A stretch of DNA of 21,401 nt from NCBI GenBank assembly GCA_003254885.1, contig QANT01002558.1, positions 1 through 21,401 on the forward strand, read 5' to 3'. Source of the DNA: Purshia tridentata. Its lineage: Eukaryota; Streptophyta; Magnoliopsida; Rosales; Rosaceae. Shown here in pieces: positions 1 to 9,390 of this stretch. The position numbers and the translations under genes were made by a program. How positions within the stretch are numbered: position 1 is the stretch's first letter; each line of letters begins with the position of its first letter. A model generated the notes under the pieces. That model had not been told where the DNA came from. It searched no databases and worked only from the letters and a program-made list of their open reading frames with translations.

Positions 1-571
1 GATCCAAAAAGGAAAAGTAGGGACGGGTCGTAACAGATGTTGTAAAGCGTATTTTGAGGTATCTAAAGTATGCACCTAGTAAAGGATTATTGTTTACTAA
101 ACATGCTGGTGATCTTGATATAATGGGTTATACAAATGTAGATTGGTCAAGTTCAGCTGATAATAGAAGGTCGACTTCTGGATATTTTACCTTTTTTGGT
201 GATAACTTTGTCAATTGGAGAAGTTAAAAAAAAAAGTGGTTTCAAGGTCTAGAGTAGAATTTGAGTTTAGAGAATCTGTGTGAATTATTATGATTGAAAA
301 ATCTATTAAATTAGGGTTTAAACCAAAAAACACTATGAGTCTGTATTGTGATAATAAGTCAGCAATAACAATTGCTCATAATCCAGTATAACATGATTGA
401 ACTAAACATATTGATATTGATAGATATTTCATAAAAGAGAAATTAGAAAAGGGTATTATCAAGTTTCTCTTCGTGAAGTCTAAATATCAGTTGGCAGATG
501 TTTTGACCAAGGCTATTGTTGCTAGAGTATTTGCAGATTAGTTTGACAAGATGGGCATGTGTGATGTGTAT
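1..571 (+). pseudogene. Ty1/copia RNase H domain relic (3' end of pol)
   Basis: Reading from base 42 gives a copia RNase H sequence: VKRILRYLKYAPSKG, then a GYTNVDW motif with the first catalytic Asp, then RRSTSGY. Further on come LYCDNKSAI (another catalytic Asp), TKHIDIDRYF and the closing LADVLTKAI block. The frame is lost at a poly-A run near 224-236. Stops interrupt NPV-HD-TKHI (about 390-402), the CELLWLK block and the stretch before FDKMGM. In DRYF a Tyr sits where the family normally has His. The copy is dead. It is cut at 571 by a 4-kb insertion and resumes at 4602-4607, just before its polypurine tract. The 5' part lies outside the window. The family assignment is from recognised motifs, not from a search. 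Confidence 0.9.
567..571. repeat. Left target-site duplication TGTAT
   Basis: TGTAT immediately precedes the TGTGAGATCC terminus. The same five bases follow the ACATAACA terminus at 4602-4606. Confidence 0.7.
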
Positions 572-1105
572 TGTGAGATCCCTAGTTTTTCTCCTAAGAG
601 CTTTTTTTTGTGCACTCCGTGTTTTGAAACGCTACTAACTTTAGAGTTAGCTAGTTAGCGCTTACTCTCTTTTGGAACTTGCAAGAACACTGTGGTTACG
701 ACTCTTGTACTGAACTTGCTTGTTTATTTGCCAGTTTTTGCTTACTTATCGTGTGTGTTTGGTTTTGTTACTTGACTTTGTTTCATGCTTGTTTTAATTT
801 TACAACGAAAAAGAGAGGAAACCAAAAGCTTAAAGCCTTAGAGAGCCAAGCACTCCCCTGCTCACTTCAAAAAGATTAATTCACGACCTTATACCCAAAA
901 CCCATGATTTAGACTAGGCACTTTGGAATCAATTGGGAAGGCTAATTAGAAAAGGCAACTTTGGAGTTTTTCTTTTTAATCACAAATTTTTGTTAAAGAC
1001 AAAGCTTAAGTCTAAGGTGTTTTAAAATGCAAATTTTATAAAGTACCTATACATATACCTATTTTAAATAAAAAGTGTAAAATGCATATGTATGTATATA
1101 TAGAG

Positions 1106-1147
1106 GCATATATATATATATGTACATATGGGTGTGTGTGTGTGTGT
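1106..1147. repeat. Compound (TA)n / (TG)n microsatellite
   Basis: An uninterrupted TA run at about 1109-1121 is followed by a TG run at about 1132-1147, within a longer TATG-rich stretch starting near 1083. It lies in the 4-kb LTR-like insertion. Confidence 0.9.
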
Positions 1148-1968
1148 ACACTTGAAGTGTGACCAAGCAAGGAAGTTACGGCACCACATGGGGGATTACT
1201 TTTGTTTCAACTTGTTTCATGCAAAAAGTTTTTTTTTTTTAAAAAGGTGAGACTTGTTTTGGAAAAGGCTGCTTAGATAAGCCTTATTCTCATTGGTTAA
1301 AAGTTGGCTTATCCTCTAAATGATGATATATGGGAACTTGAGCTTAGGAAGAGAGAGGGAAGTGTGATGATAGCCTACCACATTCAATTCATACCACATC
1401 TCGCACCAAAGCCATGCAAGGATTGACAACCTTTCCATTCCCTCATGCAATTTGACAACTACACTTAAACCATTTCACATTCCTAAGAAAGAAAACAACC
1501 AGCCCATAATCACCATTCTTCCCATGCACCTGTGTGTGTTTCCAAGAGAGACCTTTGAAAGAAAAACTCACCTTCCTCCACCAAATCCATAAGCTTGAGA
1601 GTTGAGGAAGAAGTCATAACCTCCATAGGAGAACCCAGCCACTCAAAAGCTAAGGGAACTCTTTTATTTTCTAAATACCCAGTTATCCATTGTCTTTCTT
1701 CAGCTACAAAGACATTCCCCACACCCATAAAACTCACTTCAGACCACCCTCAAATCAAGGGTTTATGTTGAGCCAACCCTTAACATTTTCAAGGTGAGGA
1801 ACTCTAAACCCTATCCTCTTCATTTTCGGATTTCTAAGCTATTTGGGTACTCACTCTTTCAAAAATAAACTTGCCTTGTTGGTGTTGGTTTTGAAGGGAA
1901 AAAAAAGGGGGTTACCTTATTCTTGAGAAAGGTTTCTTTGTTTTGGTTTGAAAAGAAAAAAAAACTCA

Positions 1969-1992
1969 CCTAGCTAGCCTCGGGTAGCTAGG
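1969..1992. repeat. Perfect 8-bp inverted repeat (CCTAGCTA...TAGCTAGG)
   Basis: CCTAGCTA and TAGCTAGG flank an 8-base spacer GCCTCGGG. A partial echo, TTCGGGTAGCTTAG, follows near 2068. No function can be assigned. Confidence 0.6.
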
Positions 1993-2763
1993 GTTTTTGA
2001 ATATAAATTTTTTCTTTTGATCTTGTGTTTTATCCTCCTATTTAGGTAGTTTGGTTGATTATTTTGCTTCGGGTAGCTTAGAGTTCAAGAAGAACAAGTT
2101 TTCACTTTGGTGCAAGTTTTGAAAAAAATGTGTTTTCTAACCTTGCTAGACAAAAACGGAATTCTGTACCATTTTGCATGGAGTTTCCATCTTAAATTTT
2201 TATGGGTGAAACTAGACTCATCAATGGATTTTTAGAGACAAGAATCAAGTGAAATGGAGTTGTATTGAACCCAGAATGATTTTTCAAAGCTGACTGAAAA
2301 CTAGTTTTCCTATACGTATAACTTACTACTTAGTATGTTGCATATGTTTGCTAAGTGAGTAAAGGACGTGTTGAATGGGTATAAAATGGACTAACGAATT
2401 TGTAATGTTGAATTTGCATGCTAGGGCAGATTCTAATTATCTTTATTTGTTGTTCATACCTTTAGATTGTGAGGGAAACAAAAGAGAGAATGGGTTAGAC
2501 ACATGTTATTGCATGGGGTGTAGAGCCACCACTTGTTTTTGTGTTTCACCACGTACCTTAGAATGAGAAGCATGAATCCCTTTGCACCAGGTGACTTAAT
2601 TATCAAGGGCTGTGCTTCATTCCTGTTGAACTCTTTGTTCTCGATGATTGTGAAATATAAAGCTTGGGTGTTATACCTATTTGGAACCTTCACATTGTTT
2701 GAACTAATTCATCTTGTGTGATGACTTTTATCAAAAATAATAATATTGCTATGTTTTTAAACT

Positions 2764-3170
2764 GTTACAGTTTTGTATTTTTAAAATGCAAATGTTTCGT
2801 ATATTAAAATGCAAAGGTTTTGTATCTTAAACCGCAACGGTTTTAGATTTTAAATTGCAAAGATTTTGTATTTAAAAACACAAACCTTTTTGTACTTGAA
2901 ATCGCAATTGTTTGGTATTTCAAGCGCAAAATGTATTTATACTTCAAAGTACAAATTCTATTATATTTTAAGTTACAAATTTTATTGTATTTGAAGGTAC
3001 AAGTTTTATTATATTTTTAAAAAGCAAATTTTATTGCATTTTAGAGCACAAATTTTAGTAAAGTATCGGATTTTAATGTGCACTTGGTATTTTGTTTTAA
3101 ATTGCAACGATTACTAAATTTTAAAGGCAAATGCTTTTGGATTTTTAAATAACAAGTGTTGTTGGGTTTT
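2764..3170. repeat. Degenerate tandem array, ~24-bp unit, about 17 copies
   Basis: Units of about 22-32 bases (mean about 24) each begin GCAA or ACAA, continue with a T-rich core such as TTTTGTAT, and end in TTTAAA-type A-rich sequence. Adjacent copies are diverged but phase is kept across about 407 bp. Early copies share GCAAAGGTTTTGTAT. Later ones drift to ACAAATTTTATTATA, so a subfamily gradient is visible along the array. There is no open frame across it. It lies inside the 4-kb LTR-like insertion, where long plant LTRs are known to carry such minisatellites. Confidence 0.8.
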
Positions 3171-4024
3171 ATTTTTCTATCATCGTTATGGATACTTCCG
3201 TGCATATATGCCCTGGCTAATGGGATTGGGAGGTGTACATTTATTTTGGTATATGATATCATGTTATCATGCATATAATATCATCTGCTCATATGATTTA
3301 TTGATATGTTGAAACTAATATAAGTTATAGTGTTTAGGCCTTAGCGACTTGAAACGGTGGGTTTTGTTTTAAACCTTGGGTTCAAATCCCTAAAACATCG
3401 AGTGCAAGTGGACCCTAGATGGTTACGTTTTATGAATATGCTAGGAGGGTGACATGCTGTAATTAAATCCTATTTTAGGATTGTAAATGCAGCCTCTGTT
3501 GGCCTTGTTTGACGTTTCACTATCTGAATTCTCACTAGGACTTTGAGTGAGAGGAGAGTAGGATAGTAGATAGGATAGCCTATCGGTACTAAGGTCCATT
3601 GTTATTTTAAACAAGCTATGGTTGCTGTGTGCTTCAGGCCAAGTATGCTTGCATGACACAATGCACGTTACATGTTCATGCATAGATTATAAATATATCT
3701 GAACCTGTGCATATCTTGGATTTTGCTAATTAATTGTGTTATCAACCATTTGTTGTTGATTGTGGACTTGTTCATTATTTTGTTCTCTAGTTAGTTGCTA
3801 TGTAATTTCTAAAAATTCTAAGAACGTACCGACGTGTTCTCTGTGCATGACTCAAAGCTTTTCCTACGCGTGTTTTCTTGAAATCCTTATTTTTGTACCA
3901 AGTACCTTACTGTGTGTGAAAAAGGTTTTGGGGTGGCAGACAAGTGATCAGCTGTTTTGGTGATGCTCACCCCTACACAAACTCTTTTGCAAGTACTCTA
4001 GATACTAATTTGGGGAGAGTAAAG

Positions 4025-4120
4025 ATGGTGTCAAGATCTAACATTTCAAACCCTGCTTCACCGATTGCTTCACTCCACGGCCTAACGAGCAAAGAGGAGG
4101 ATCCTTCGATGGTCGAGTGA
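4025..4120 (+). other. Short ORF (31 codons) in the distal part of the LTR-like insertion
   Basis: An ATG at 4025 opens MVSRSNISNPASPIASLHGL and runs to TGA at 4118-4120. The Ser/Pro-rich composition is unlike the surrounding AT-rich translation. I recognise no family. It may be chance, or a remnant of a retroelement leader or gag start. Confidence 0.25.
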
Positions 4121-4601
4121 GTAGCTAGTTATGTTTACTTTAGTTACCTCTACCTTAGTTCGTGCTTCTTTATGGTATCTCTTGGCTCGTGTTTTGAGTT
4201 TGTAAAACGGGTTCTTATTTTCCAAAAAATGTTTTTCTGAAACCCTTGTCTTTGAAAGACTTATTAAACTCTCTCGAACCCTTAGGTTTGCAATGGAAGC
4301 TCGTTTTAAAGAACATTTGAAATAGGGCCTATTTCCGACAAAAGGTTTTTCAGTCTTCAAATCTGATTTGGGTTCACAAATCATTTGTTCGCTTCTACTG
4401 CACTCTTACTCTGTCTCCAACTGTTTACACGTTAGGGAAATTAAGCGTGTAGCCTTAACGTTGATGGAATAAAAAAATAAAAAATATTCACAGTTCTTCT
4501 TAAGTGCCTTTCAAAACAAAATCTTTTTGATTTACAAGTCATTCCATTGACATGGCGGTTGTTGTGTCTCAAAACTTCTAAGCCTTGTTTTGGGACATAA
4601 C

Positions 4602-4606
4602 ATGTA
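4602..4606. repeat. Right target-site duplication TGTAT
   Basis: TGTAT immediately follows the insertion's ...ACATAACA terminus and matches 567-571 exactly. The copia sequence resumes after it. Confidence 0.7.
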
Positions 4607-4615
4607 TACAACAAC

Positions 4616-4624
4616 TTGAGGGGG
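4616..4624 (+). other. Copia polypurine tract
   Basis: The purine run GAGGGGGG directly precedes the TGCTAGAATAAG terminus of the LTR, the usual plus-strand primer position at a 3' LTR boundary. The upstream ACAACTTGAGG is the usual end of the pol reading frame in this group. Confidence 0.75.
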
Positions 4625-4788
4625 TGCTAGAATAAGTGTCCTAGTTATAGTAGGATACGTATTATTGTTTATTCTTATTCTTTAATTCTTTTATTTTTGT
4701 AATTAGTTTTCCTAAGTGACCTAGGTTTATACTTGTATAAATACCACACTTTGTGAGATTAATGAGATATCTAAAAATATTCCCCACA
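4625..4788 (+). mobile_element. Copia LTR, 3' LTR of the element at the left edge (~164 bp)
   Basis: It starts TGCTAGAATAAGTGTCCTAG (the family usually starts TGTTAG) right after the polypurine tract. It contains a TATAAATACC box at about 4735 and ends near ATTCCCCACA, giving TG...CA ends. The right boundary is judged only from the CA terminus. No flanking target duplication can be tested, because the 5' LTR is outside the window. TTGGCATCACC follows at 4793 and resembles the usual primer binding site TGGTATCAGA. Confidence 0.65.
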
Positions 4789-4995
4789 AATCTTGGCATC
4801 ACCTGTAATCATTTCTATGCTCACTAAGTACTCCAGAATGGTGAGTATGGCAAGCTACATAGATGGAGGTGTAACTCTTAGAAATATTGGTGGACAAGCT
4901 ATAAATCTATACAACGGGAGGTGGAGAGTTATGGTGATTTCAGTCCAGTTAAGCAATCCCAGCTATGAACCTACTCATGGGAGGTCTAGTGATAG
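4789..4995. other. Unassigned stretch after the copia LTR
   Basis: A 68-codon open frame (4793-4999, +) spans this region but matches no family I recognise and has no clear coding signature. The sequence could be copia leader (a PBS-like string opens it) or flanking DNA between two LTRs. Confidence 0.3.
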
Positions 4996-6463
4996 GTAGA
5001 AATCATGACATTTTCAAGTATATATAACCGGTTCCCTTTGTTATTTTTACATTCATTCACAACTTGTTTTACACAACAAAAGAGAGAGAAAGTTAGGAAG
5101 CCAAAGTTCTGAAGGAGAAAGGTCTTAAGGTTAGAATTTCAGTTCTTATTTGAGTTTTTAAAATTCATTATTTTTCTAAAAATAGTTTTGGGGTGTCTAA
5201 ATCAATTTTCAAAATGTTGTTTTAAATTTCAAGTTTTCATGTTTTTGTAGTTTAATTTTAAAGTCGTGTTACTATTATGTTATTCGGACATCTTAGATTT
5301 AGTTTTGTTGCTCTAAGTTTGAAAAGAAGTTGAGGGAACCACCTGAGACTAATAACTATGTATGTGAAGTACACTTTCTATCGTTGTGAGTGAAACTAAA
5401 TAAATTATAAAGTAATTGTTTTTTTGCTATATTTTTATGTACTTGTTTGTTTGGGCTAGACTCAAAAATATTACTAAAACTCGGAAAAGAAAAATTAAAG
5501 CACTAGCTAGCTCGAAATAAAGGTAGGGAATATTTGGAGAACTTTTACGATTGAAATTTGACTTTATTAAATTTGTGAATAATTTTATTTGGGTGACATT
5601 ATGTGATTATATTTTCTTTAATTTTATATGATATACTTGAAATTTTGTTTGATTTATATATATATATTTATTTATATTTGTTGCATTGAAGCATGAATAT
5701 AAACATGGAAGTTGTTGGAACGGATTGGAAGAGAAATAAGGTATGAAATTATTGGAAAATTTTTGTGTAGTTGAGTCCAAATCTCAATAGGTACCAGATC
5801 TCAGGTTAGTCCATTGCGCAAGGTTTTTATCGGGTAATTTGGGACTGGCGACAGGGAGAAGGACAAGATGACTAATAAAAATGAGATTTAGGTGGATGGT
5901 ATTTTGGGTGTTAATCTATTATTAAACACTCGGGACCATAGTGGTAAATACATGGTATGGGACGTGCGGTCTGTGTGTTTTAATATATAGAATAACGGGA
6001 ATATAAATGGTGAAGTTGACATTTCATTAAAAAAGTGCGGTTTGTGTGTTTTAATATATAGAATAACGAGAATATAAATGGTGAAGTTGACATTTCATTA
6101 AAAATTTATTTATTATGTACGACACTTATGACACTTCGTTTATTCTAGTCAACTACTCATGAGAAGGATTTTCTACTGAGGTAAGGTTGCTCGCCCCTTT
6201 ATAGATTTTGCAGGTACCAAAACGAAGCCTTAAAATTTTTGGAGTTTGAGAATAAAATGTATATATGTATAAGGTTGTGTGGTGTGCTAATTCATGTAAA
6301 ATATGGTTTCTATGTAATGAAATAAACTAAGTGTTCACCTATTAATTATTTATTTTATTACTTTCGTCATATCTTGATTTAAGAAAATTTTATTTCTTTA
6401 ATTAAGATATGATTCACATCTTAACTCTATAAGAATTAATTTATTACTAGTTGGGGCGTGACA
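4990..6463 (+). mobile_element. Probable Gypsy-type LTR (solo or fragment); 5' boundary uncertain
   Basis: The right end GTTGGGGCGTGACA is the typical 3' terminus of plant Ty3/gypsy LTRs. A core promoter-like TATATAACC near 5020, a leader with purine-rich GAGAGAGAAAG, and GGTACC-containing blocks (5790 and 6213) are arranged as in such LTRs. There is no coding sequence and no primer binding site after 6463, so this is a solo or truncated LTR. I could not find a matching TGTCA start or a target duplication, so the left edge is a guess. Confidence 0.45.
5964..6105. repeat. 71-bp tandem duplication (two copies)
   Basis: The segment starting GTGCGGTCTGTGTG at 5964 recurs at 6035. The copies have the same length and differ by two transitions that I can see (GGTCTG/GGTTTG and ACGGGA/ACGAGA). 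The near-identity implies a recent duplication within otherwise old LTR sequence. Confidence 0.95.
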
Positions 6464-7285
6464 CCACGAGACTCAGAACGACGAGGGGAACAAAACCCAA
6501 CCCGTTTAGTGTCCCAACTTTGCCAAAAAAGGTGAGCTTCACCGATTAGTGCCGTAGCTTTCTAGGTTATTTGGGTGGTTTTCTGGGTAATCAACCACCA
6601 TAGGAAGGAAAATAAGGAAGATAGAAGAAGATTGAATTGAGGATTGCTGATGTTGGCCGTTGGATGATGTCGCACGCGTTGGAGAAAGAAACGGCAAGGG
6701 AGAGGAGAGAGAAATAATTTTTTTTTGATTTATTTAGTTTTAGTTTGATTTAGTTATAATATTTTTAATTTTAATTCGTTTAAAGTTTTAATCTTTTTAG
6801 TTTAAAATTTTTAAGTTAAATATAGAATTAAAATTTTTTTAATATATAAAGGCCAATTTACTCCTAATTTAAAGGGAGTTATTAATAGAAGTGACCGGTA
6901 GCCCTACTTTGAAATAAATACAAAGTATGTGTCCTAATTTAAAATATTTCGAAATATATATTCTAAACTAATATTATTACCATAGTATGTTTCTTGATAA
7001 AAAAAAATTAACTTTTTAATGAATGACTTGGGTTGGGCTTGGGGAACTTAATTGAGACTAACCCAAAAGCTTGAATTTTGTACCATAAACCTAAGTAATT
7101 AGTGATAATAATCTCTTGGGCATTGAGTTACATATGATGACCACAATGTTCTATATTGAATATTCCAAAATTTTTAATTATGAATGTTTTCTTTTGTTTC
7201 ACTGGTTTGGTATTGCTTATCGGGGTTTTTGAAATTTTGAAATTAAGTAAATTATTTTTATTCTATCTTAATTAATTTGTGGGAG
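6464..7285. other. AT-rich intergenic DNA, no gene seen
   Basis: Positions 6464-6715 are moderately GC-rich without a long open frame. Positions 6716-7040 are TTTAATTT-rich, low-complexity DNA. I see no exon, RNA gene or recognisable element between the Gypsy-type terminus and the hAT terminus. Confidence 0.6.
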
Positions 7286-7366
7286 CAGGGACAAACCCAC
7301 AGCCAACGGTGGGGGGTTGGGTGACTGCCTGGTGCCCTAGTCGAGAAGGCTAAGTTAGGCTAACTT

Positions 7367-7442
7367 TCTGGATAGTGACCCCTAGGTGTCTGGACAACGA
7401 CCCTTCCCTCTCTGGACAGCGATCCCGCCTCAGGACAATTCG
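7367..7442. repeat. Subterminal repeats, CTGGACARCGACC-like, about four copies
   Basis: TCTGGATAGTGACC (7367), TCTGGACAACGACC (7389), TCTGGACAGCGATC (7411) and the weaker TCAGGACAATTCG (7430) are spaced about 20 bp apart, about 80-155 bp inside the CAGGG terminus. This fits subterminal transposase-binding repeats of a hAT element. That role is inferred. Confidence 0.55.
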
Positions 7443-7609
7443 TCTCTCGCCTCCCCCCGTCGCTCGTTGGACTGGTTCAAACTAGTCCCTCTCAGGCTCG
7501 CTTCCTCAAAGCTTCAATTATAGTATTGAAGGGTTTTTTTTGTTTTGTTTAGCCTCAGGAAGAAGCTTTGAGCTATGGAGGAAGAGATGAGTTCATCTTC
7601 ATATATCAG

Positions 7610-7640
7610 GAGGAAGCTTTGAGGAAGCTTTGAGGAAGCT
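7610..7640. repeat. 12-bp tandem repeat (GAGGAAGCTTTG), about 2.5 copies
   Basis: GAGGAAGCTTTG is repeated head to tail. Related AGAAGCTTTGAG occurs at 7561, and the complementary CAAAGCTTC is at 7506. Confidence 0.7.
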
Positions 7641-8129
7641 AGACTACTTTGACTCTGAGCTGCTTATGGGGCTGGGCTGACTGGGAGGAAGGCTTTGGGC
7701 CTTATGTCTTCTCATGTATTTTATTTTTTTTTACCCTCTTATTCTTTTGAGCTTAAACCCAATAAATAAAAATAAAATTAAATCTAGACACAAAATATTT
7801 AAACTTATAAACCTCCAGCTTATATTAAACTCTCCTAAAACCCTCTGTTATGAACTTAATCTCTCTCAAAACCCCTTAGTCAATGAATATCCAGCTAAGT
7901 TTGACCTCTATTTTTCTAATATTCCAATTATAACCTTAGACAAAACATAATCAAATTTCTATTTCTCTTTGCAGTTTGCATTCTCTGACCCTGCAGTTTG
8001 CGTTCTCTCTCCTCTACATACACTTTCTCTCTCCCCCTACGTGTTTATGCTGGCGCTCAGGCAACAAAACATTCTTGAACGAAACTGTTGCCTATTTGAA
8101 TAATCTTACAAGTCCTAGATTACAGTTAC

Positions 8130-8663
8130 GGAAAAAGCTGATGTGGTAGATGTTATACAGGACTTCTTTTCCTACCAATCCATAGAGGCATCTCAATCAT
8201 ATCTTCATTGCCCTTATCCCAAAAGGTGAAGGTTCCTCTCGCTTATCACAATTTCGTCCCATTAGTTTATGTAATGTTGTTTATAAAGCCCTTTCTAAGA
8301 TTATGACTAACCTTTTTCAAAGGTGCTTAAAAAGATTTTATCCTCTAATCAAGTGCTTTTGTTTTGGAACGGAAGCTCCACCCCATCAAGCAACCTTTGC
8401 ACAAGAGCTGGTTCATGTTTTGCATAAATCAAAGGCCAAGGATGGATCTGTGGCAGTTAAAGTGGATATGCGACAAGCACCAAGCATATGATTAGATAGA
8501 ATGGGTTTTCATTGGGGAAACATTAAAGAAGGTGGATTTTTTTTATACCTTCTTCATTGGCTGGATTATAAGTGTGTGAAAATTCCAACTTTTTCTAACA
8601 TTATTAAATTTAAGGCCAAAAAGTTTCAAGAGTTTGAGGGGACTTCGGCAGGGTGACCTAGTT
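8130..8663 (+). pseudogene. L1-type LINE reverse-transcriptase fragment
   Basis: From about 8195 one frame reads NHIFIALIPKGEGSS, SQFRPISLCNVVYKALSKI and then, after the region normally ending in the LITDNV block, AQELVHVLH and VAVKVDM. The region closes with SLRGLRQGD in a shifted frame at about 8625-8662. These are consecutive RT blocks of plant L1 LINEs. The AYD-type motif after VDM is altered to RQAPSI and followed by a stop, so the first catalytic region is damaged. A weaker endonuclease-to-RT linker match (VVDVIQDFF) begins near 8140. The fragment lacks endonuclease and everything after LRQGD. It lies inside the hAT-like element. Confidence 0.85.
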
Positions 8664-9060
8664 TTAGTGTAACTGAATTTTTTAGTGTAATTGTATGTTT
8701 GAAATTTAGTCTTAGTAGTGCTCGTGTAATTGTATTTAATGGTTTGTTATATTAGTGAAATTGAATGTATGTGTGCGATTGTATTAGTGAATGTATGTAG
8801 TTTTGAAATTCAGTTTCATTGTAACCATTTTTAAAAAATTAAGTTTCAGAGAAATACAGTTACATAGTTACACTGAAACTGAAACAGTTTTTTAGTGAAG
8901 GTGTAACTATTTATTTAGTAAAGGTGTAACTGTTTTTTTAGTCAAGATGTAACTGTTTTTAAAATATAGTTACACTGAGTGCGTGTTAGTCTGTATCAGA
9001 GCGCATCAGCACGCGCGTTAGAGGGTGTCAGCAGGCGTCAGAATGTGTCAGAAGGGTAAA
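8663..9060. repeat. AT-rich repeat block with GTGTAACTG direct and inverted copies
   Basis: AGTGTAACTG (about 8667), AGTGTAATTG (8685) and GTGTAACT (8901, 8930; variant 8949) recur directly. CAGTTACAT and AGTTACACT occur in opposite orientation (about 8859-8878, 8970). CAGTTTCATTGTAAC (8811) pairs with GTTACACTGAAACTG (8872). From about 8995 a short GCGTCAG/GTGTCAG motif repeats up to 9050. There is no open frame. These are probably internal and subterminal repeats of the hAT-like element. Confidence 0.6.
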
Positions 9061-9240
9061 AAATGTATTATAAGTTTTAGGGGGTTTTGAGAGAGTTTCT
9101 AAATGGGTGGGAGCTTAAGAAAAGTTTGTTGGTAATTAGGGGTTTAGAAAAGGTTGCTATAAAATAAAAACCTAATTAATTTATGAAATAGAAATGAAAA
9201 TCTTTTAACCAAATGCTATAAGTGAGAAATAAAAGACTAT

Positions 9241-9390
9241 ACTACAAATAGTGACTAAAAAATTTTTAAGTCATTGGCGGTCCCTAAATATTTGTAATAA
9301 TAACTAAAACTTAGTCCAATAGGACTGCTCTATTATTGCATATATATCAAAAATCCGTAGTCCTTAAAAAATTTTGTCGCTACTTCGCAG
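9241..9390. mobile_element. Small foldback (MITE-like) element
   Basis: Left arm from about 9250 (AGTGACTAAAAAATTTTTAA) and right arm ending about 9381 (TTAAAAAATTTTGTCGCT) are inverted copies. The symmetry continues inward, with gaps, to AGTCC-AATA-GGACT at 9313-9326, so nearly the whole ~150 bp could fold as one imperfect hairpin. The outer ACTACAAATAGTGAC resembles CACTA-type ends, but a clean terminus and target duplication are not visible. It lies within the right part of the hAT-like element. Confidence 0.5.

Larger units (their letters stand above)
572..4601. mobile_element. 4.03-kb LTR-type insertion (probable long solo LTR) inside the copia element
   Basis: The insert begins TGTGAGATCCC and ends GGGACATAACA, so it has the TGT...ACA ends of an LTR. 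It is flanked on both sides by TGTAT (567-571 and 4602-4606), a 5-bp target duplication as made by LTR retrotransposon integrase. Removing it joins the end of the copia RNase H frame to the copia polypurine tract. I see no gag, protease, RT or integrase reading frame, no primer binding site after a 5' LTR, and no second copy of either terminus inside. That favours one very long solo LTR, as known for some Ty3/gypsy Tat/Ogre elements, or a non-coding LARD-like derivative. Contents include a TA/TG microsatellite, a degenerate 24-bp repeat array and a 31-codon ORF at 4025-4120. Confidence 0.7.

Noticed and set aside
679-879. 66-codon open frame with hydrophobic Cys-rich start
   Set aside because: It lies inside the LTR-like insertion, has no recognisable domain, and its composition is explained by T-rich sequence.
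3340-3410. Possible tRNA or tRNA-derived SINE: GGGTTCAAATCCC resembles a pol III B box, with a weak A-box-like string upstream
   Set aside because: The T-arm stem has a mismatch, no acceptor stem pairs at the expected distance, and there are no clear D or anticodon arms and no SINE tail.
4082-4384. 100-codon minus-strand open frame
   Set aside because: No motif, and it is inside the LTR-like insertion. Lys/Arg-rich composition is expected from AT-rich DNA.
7714-7950. 78-codon open frame
   Set aside because: Low-complexity AT-rich translation inside the hAT-like element, with no homologous motif.
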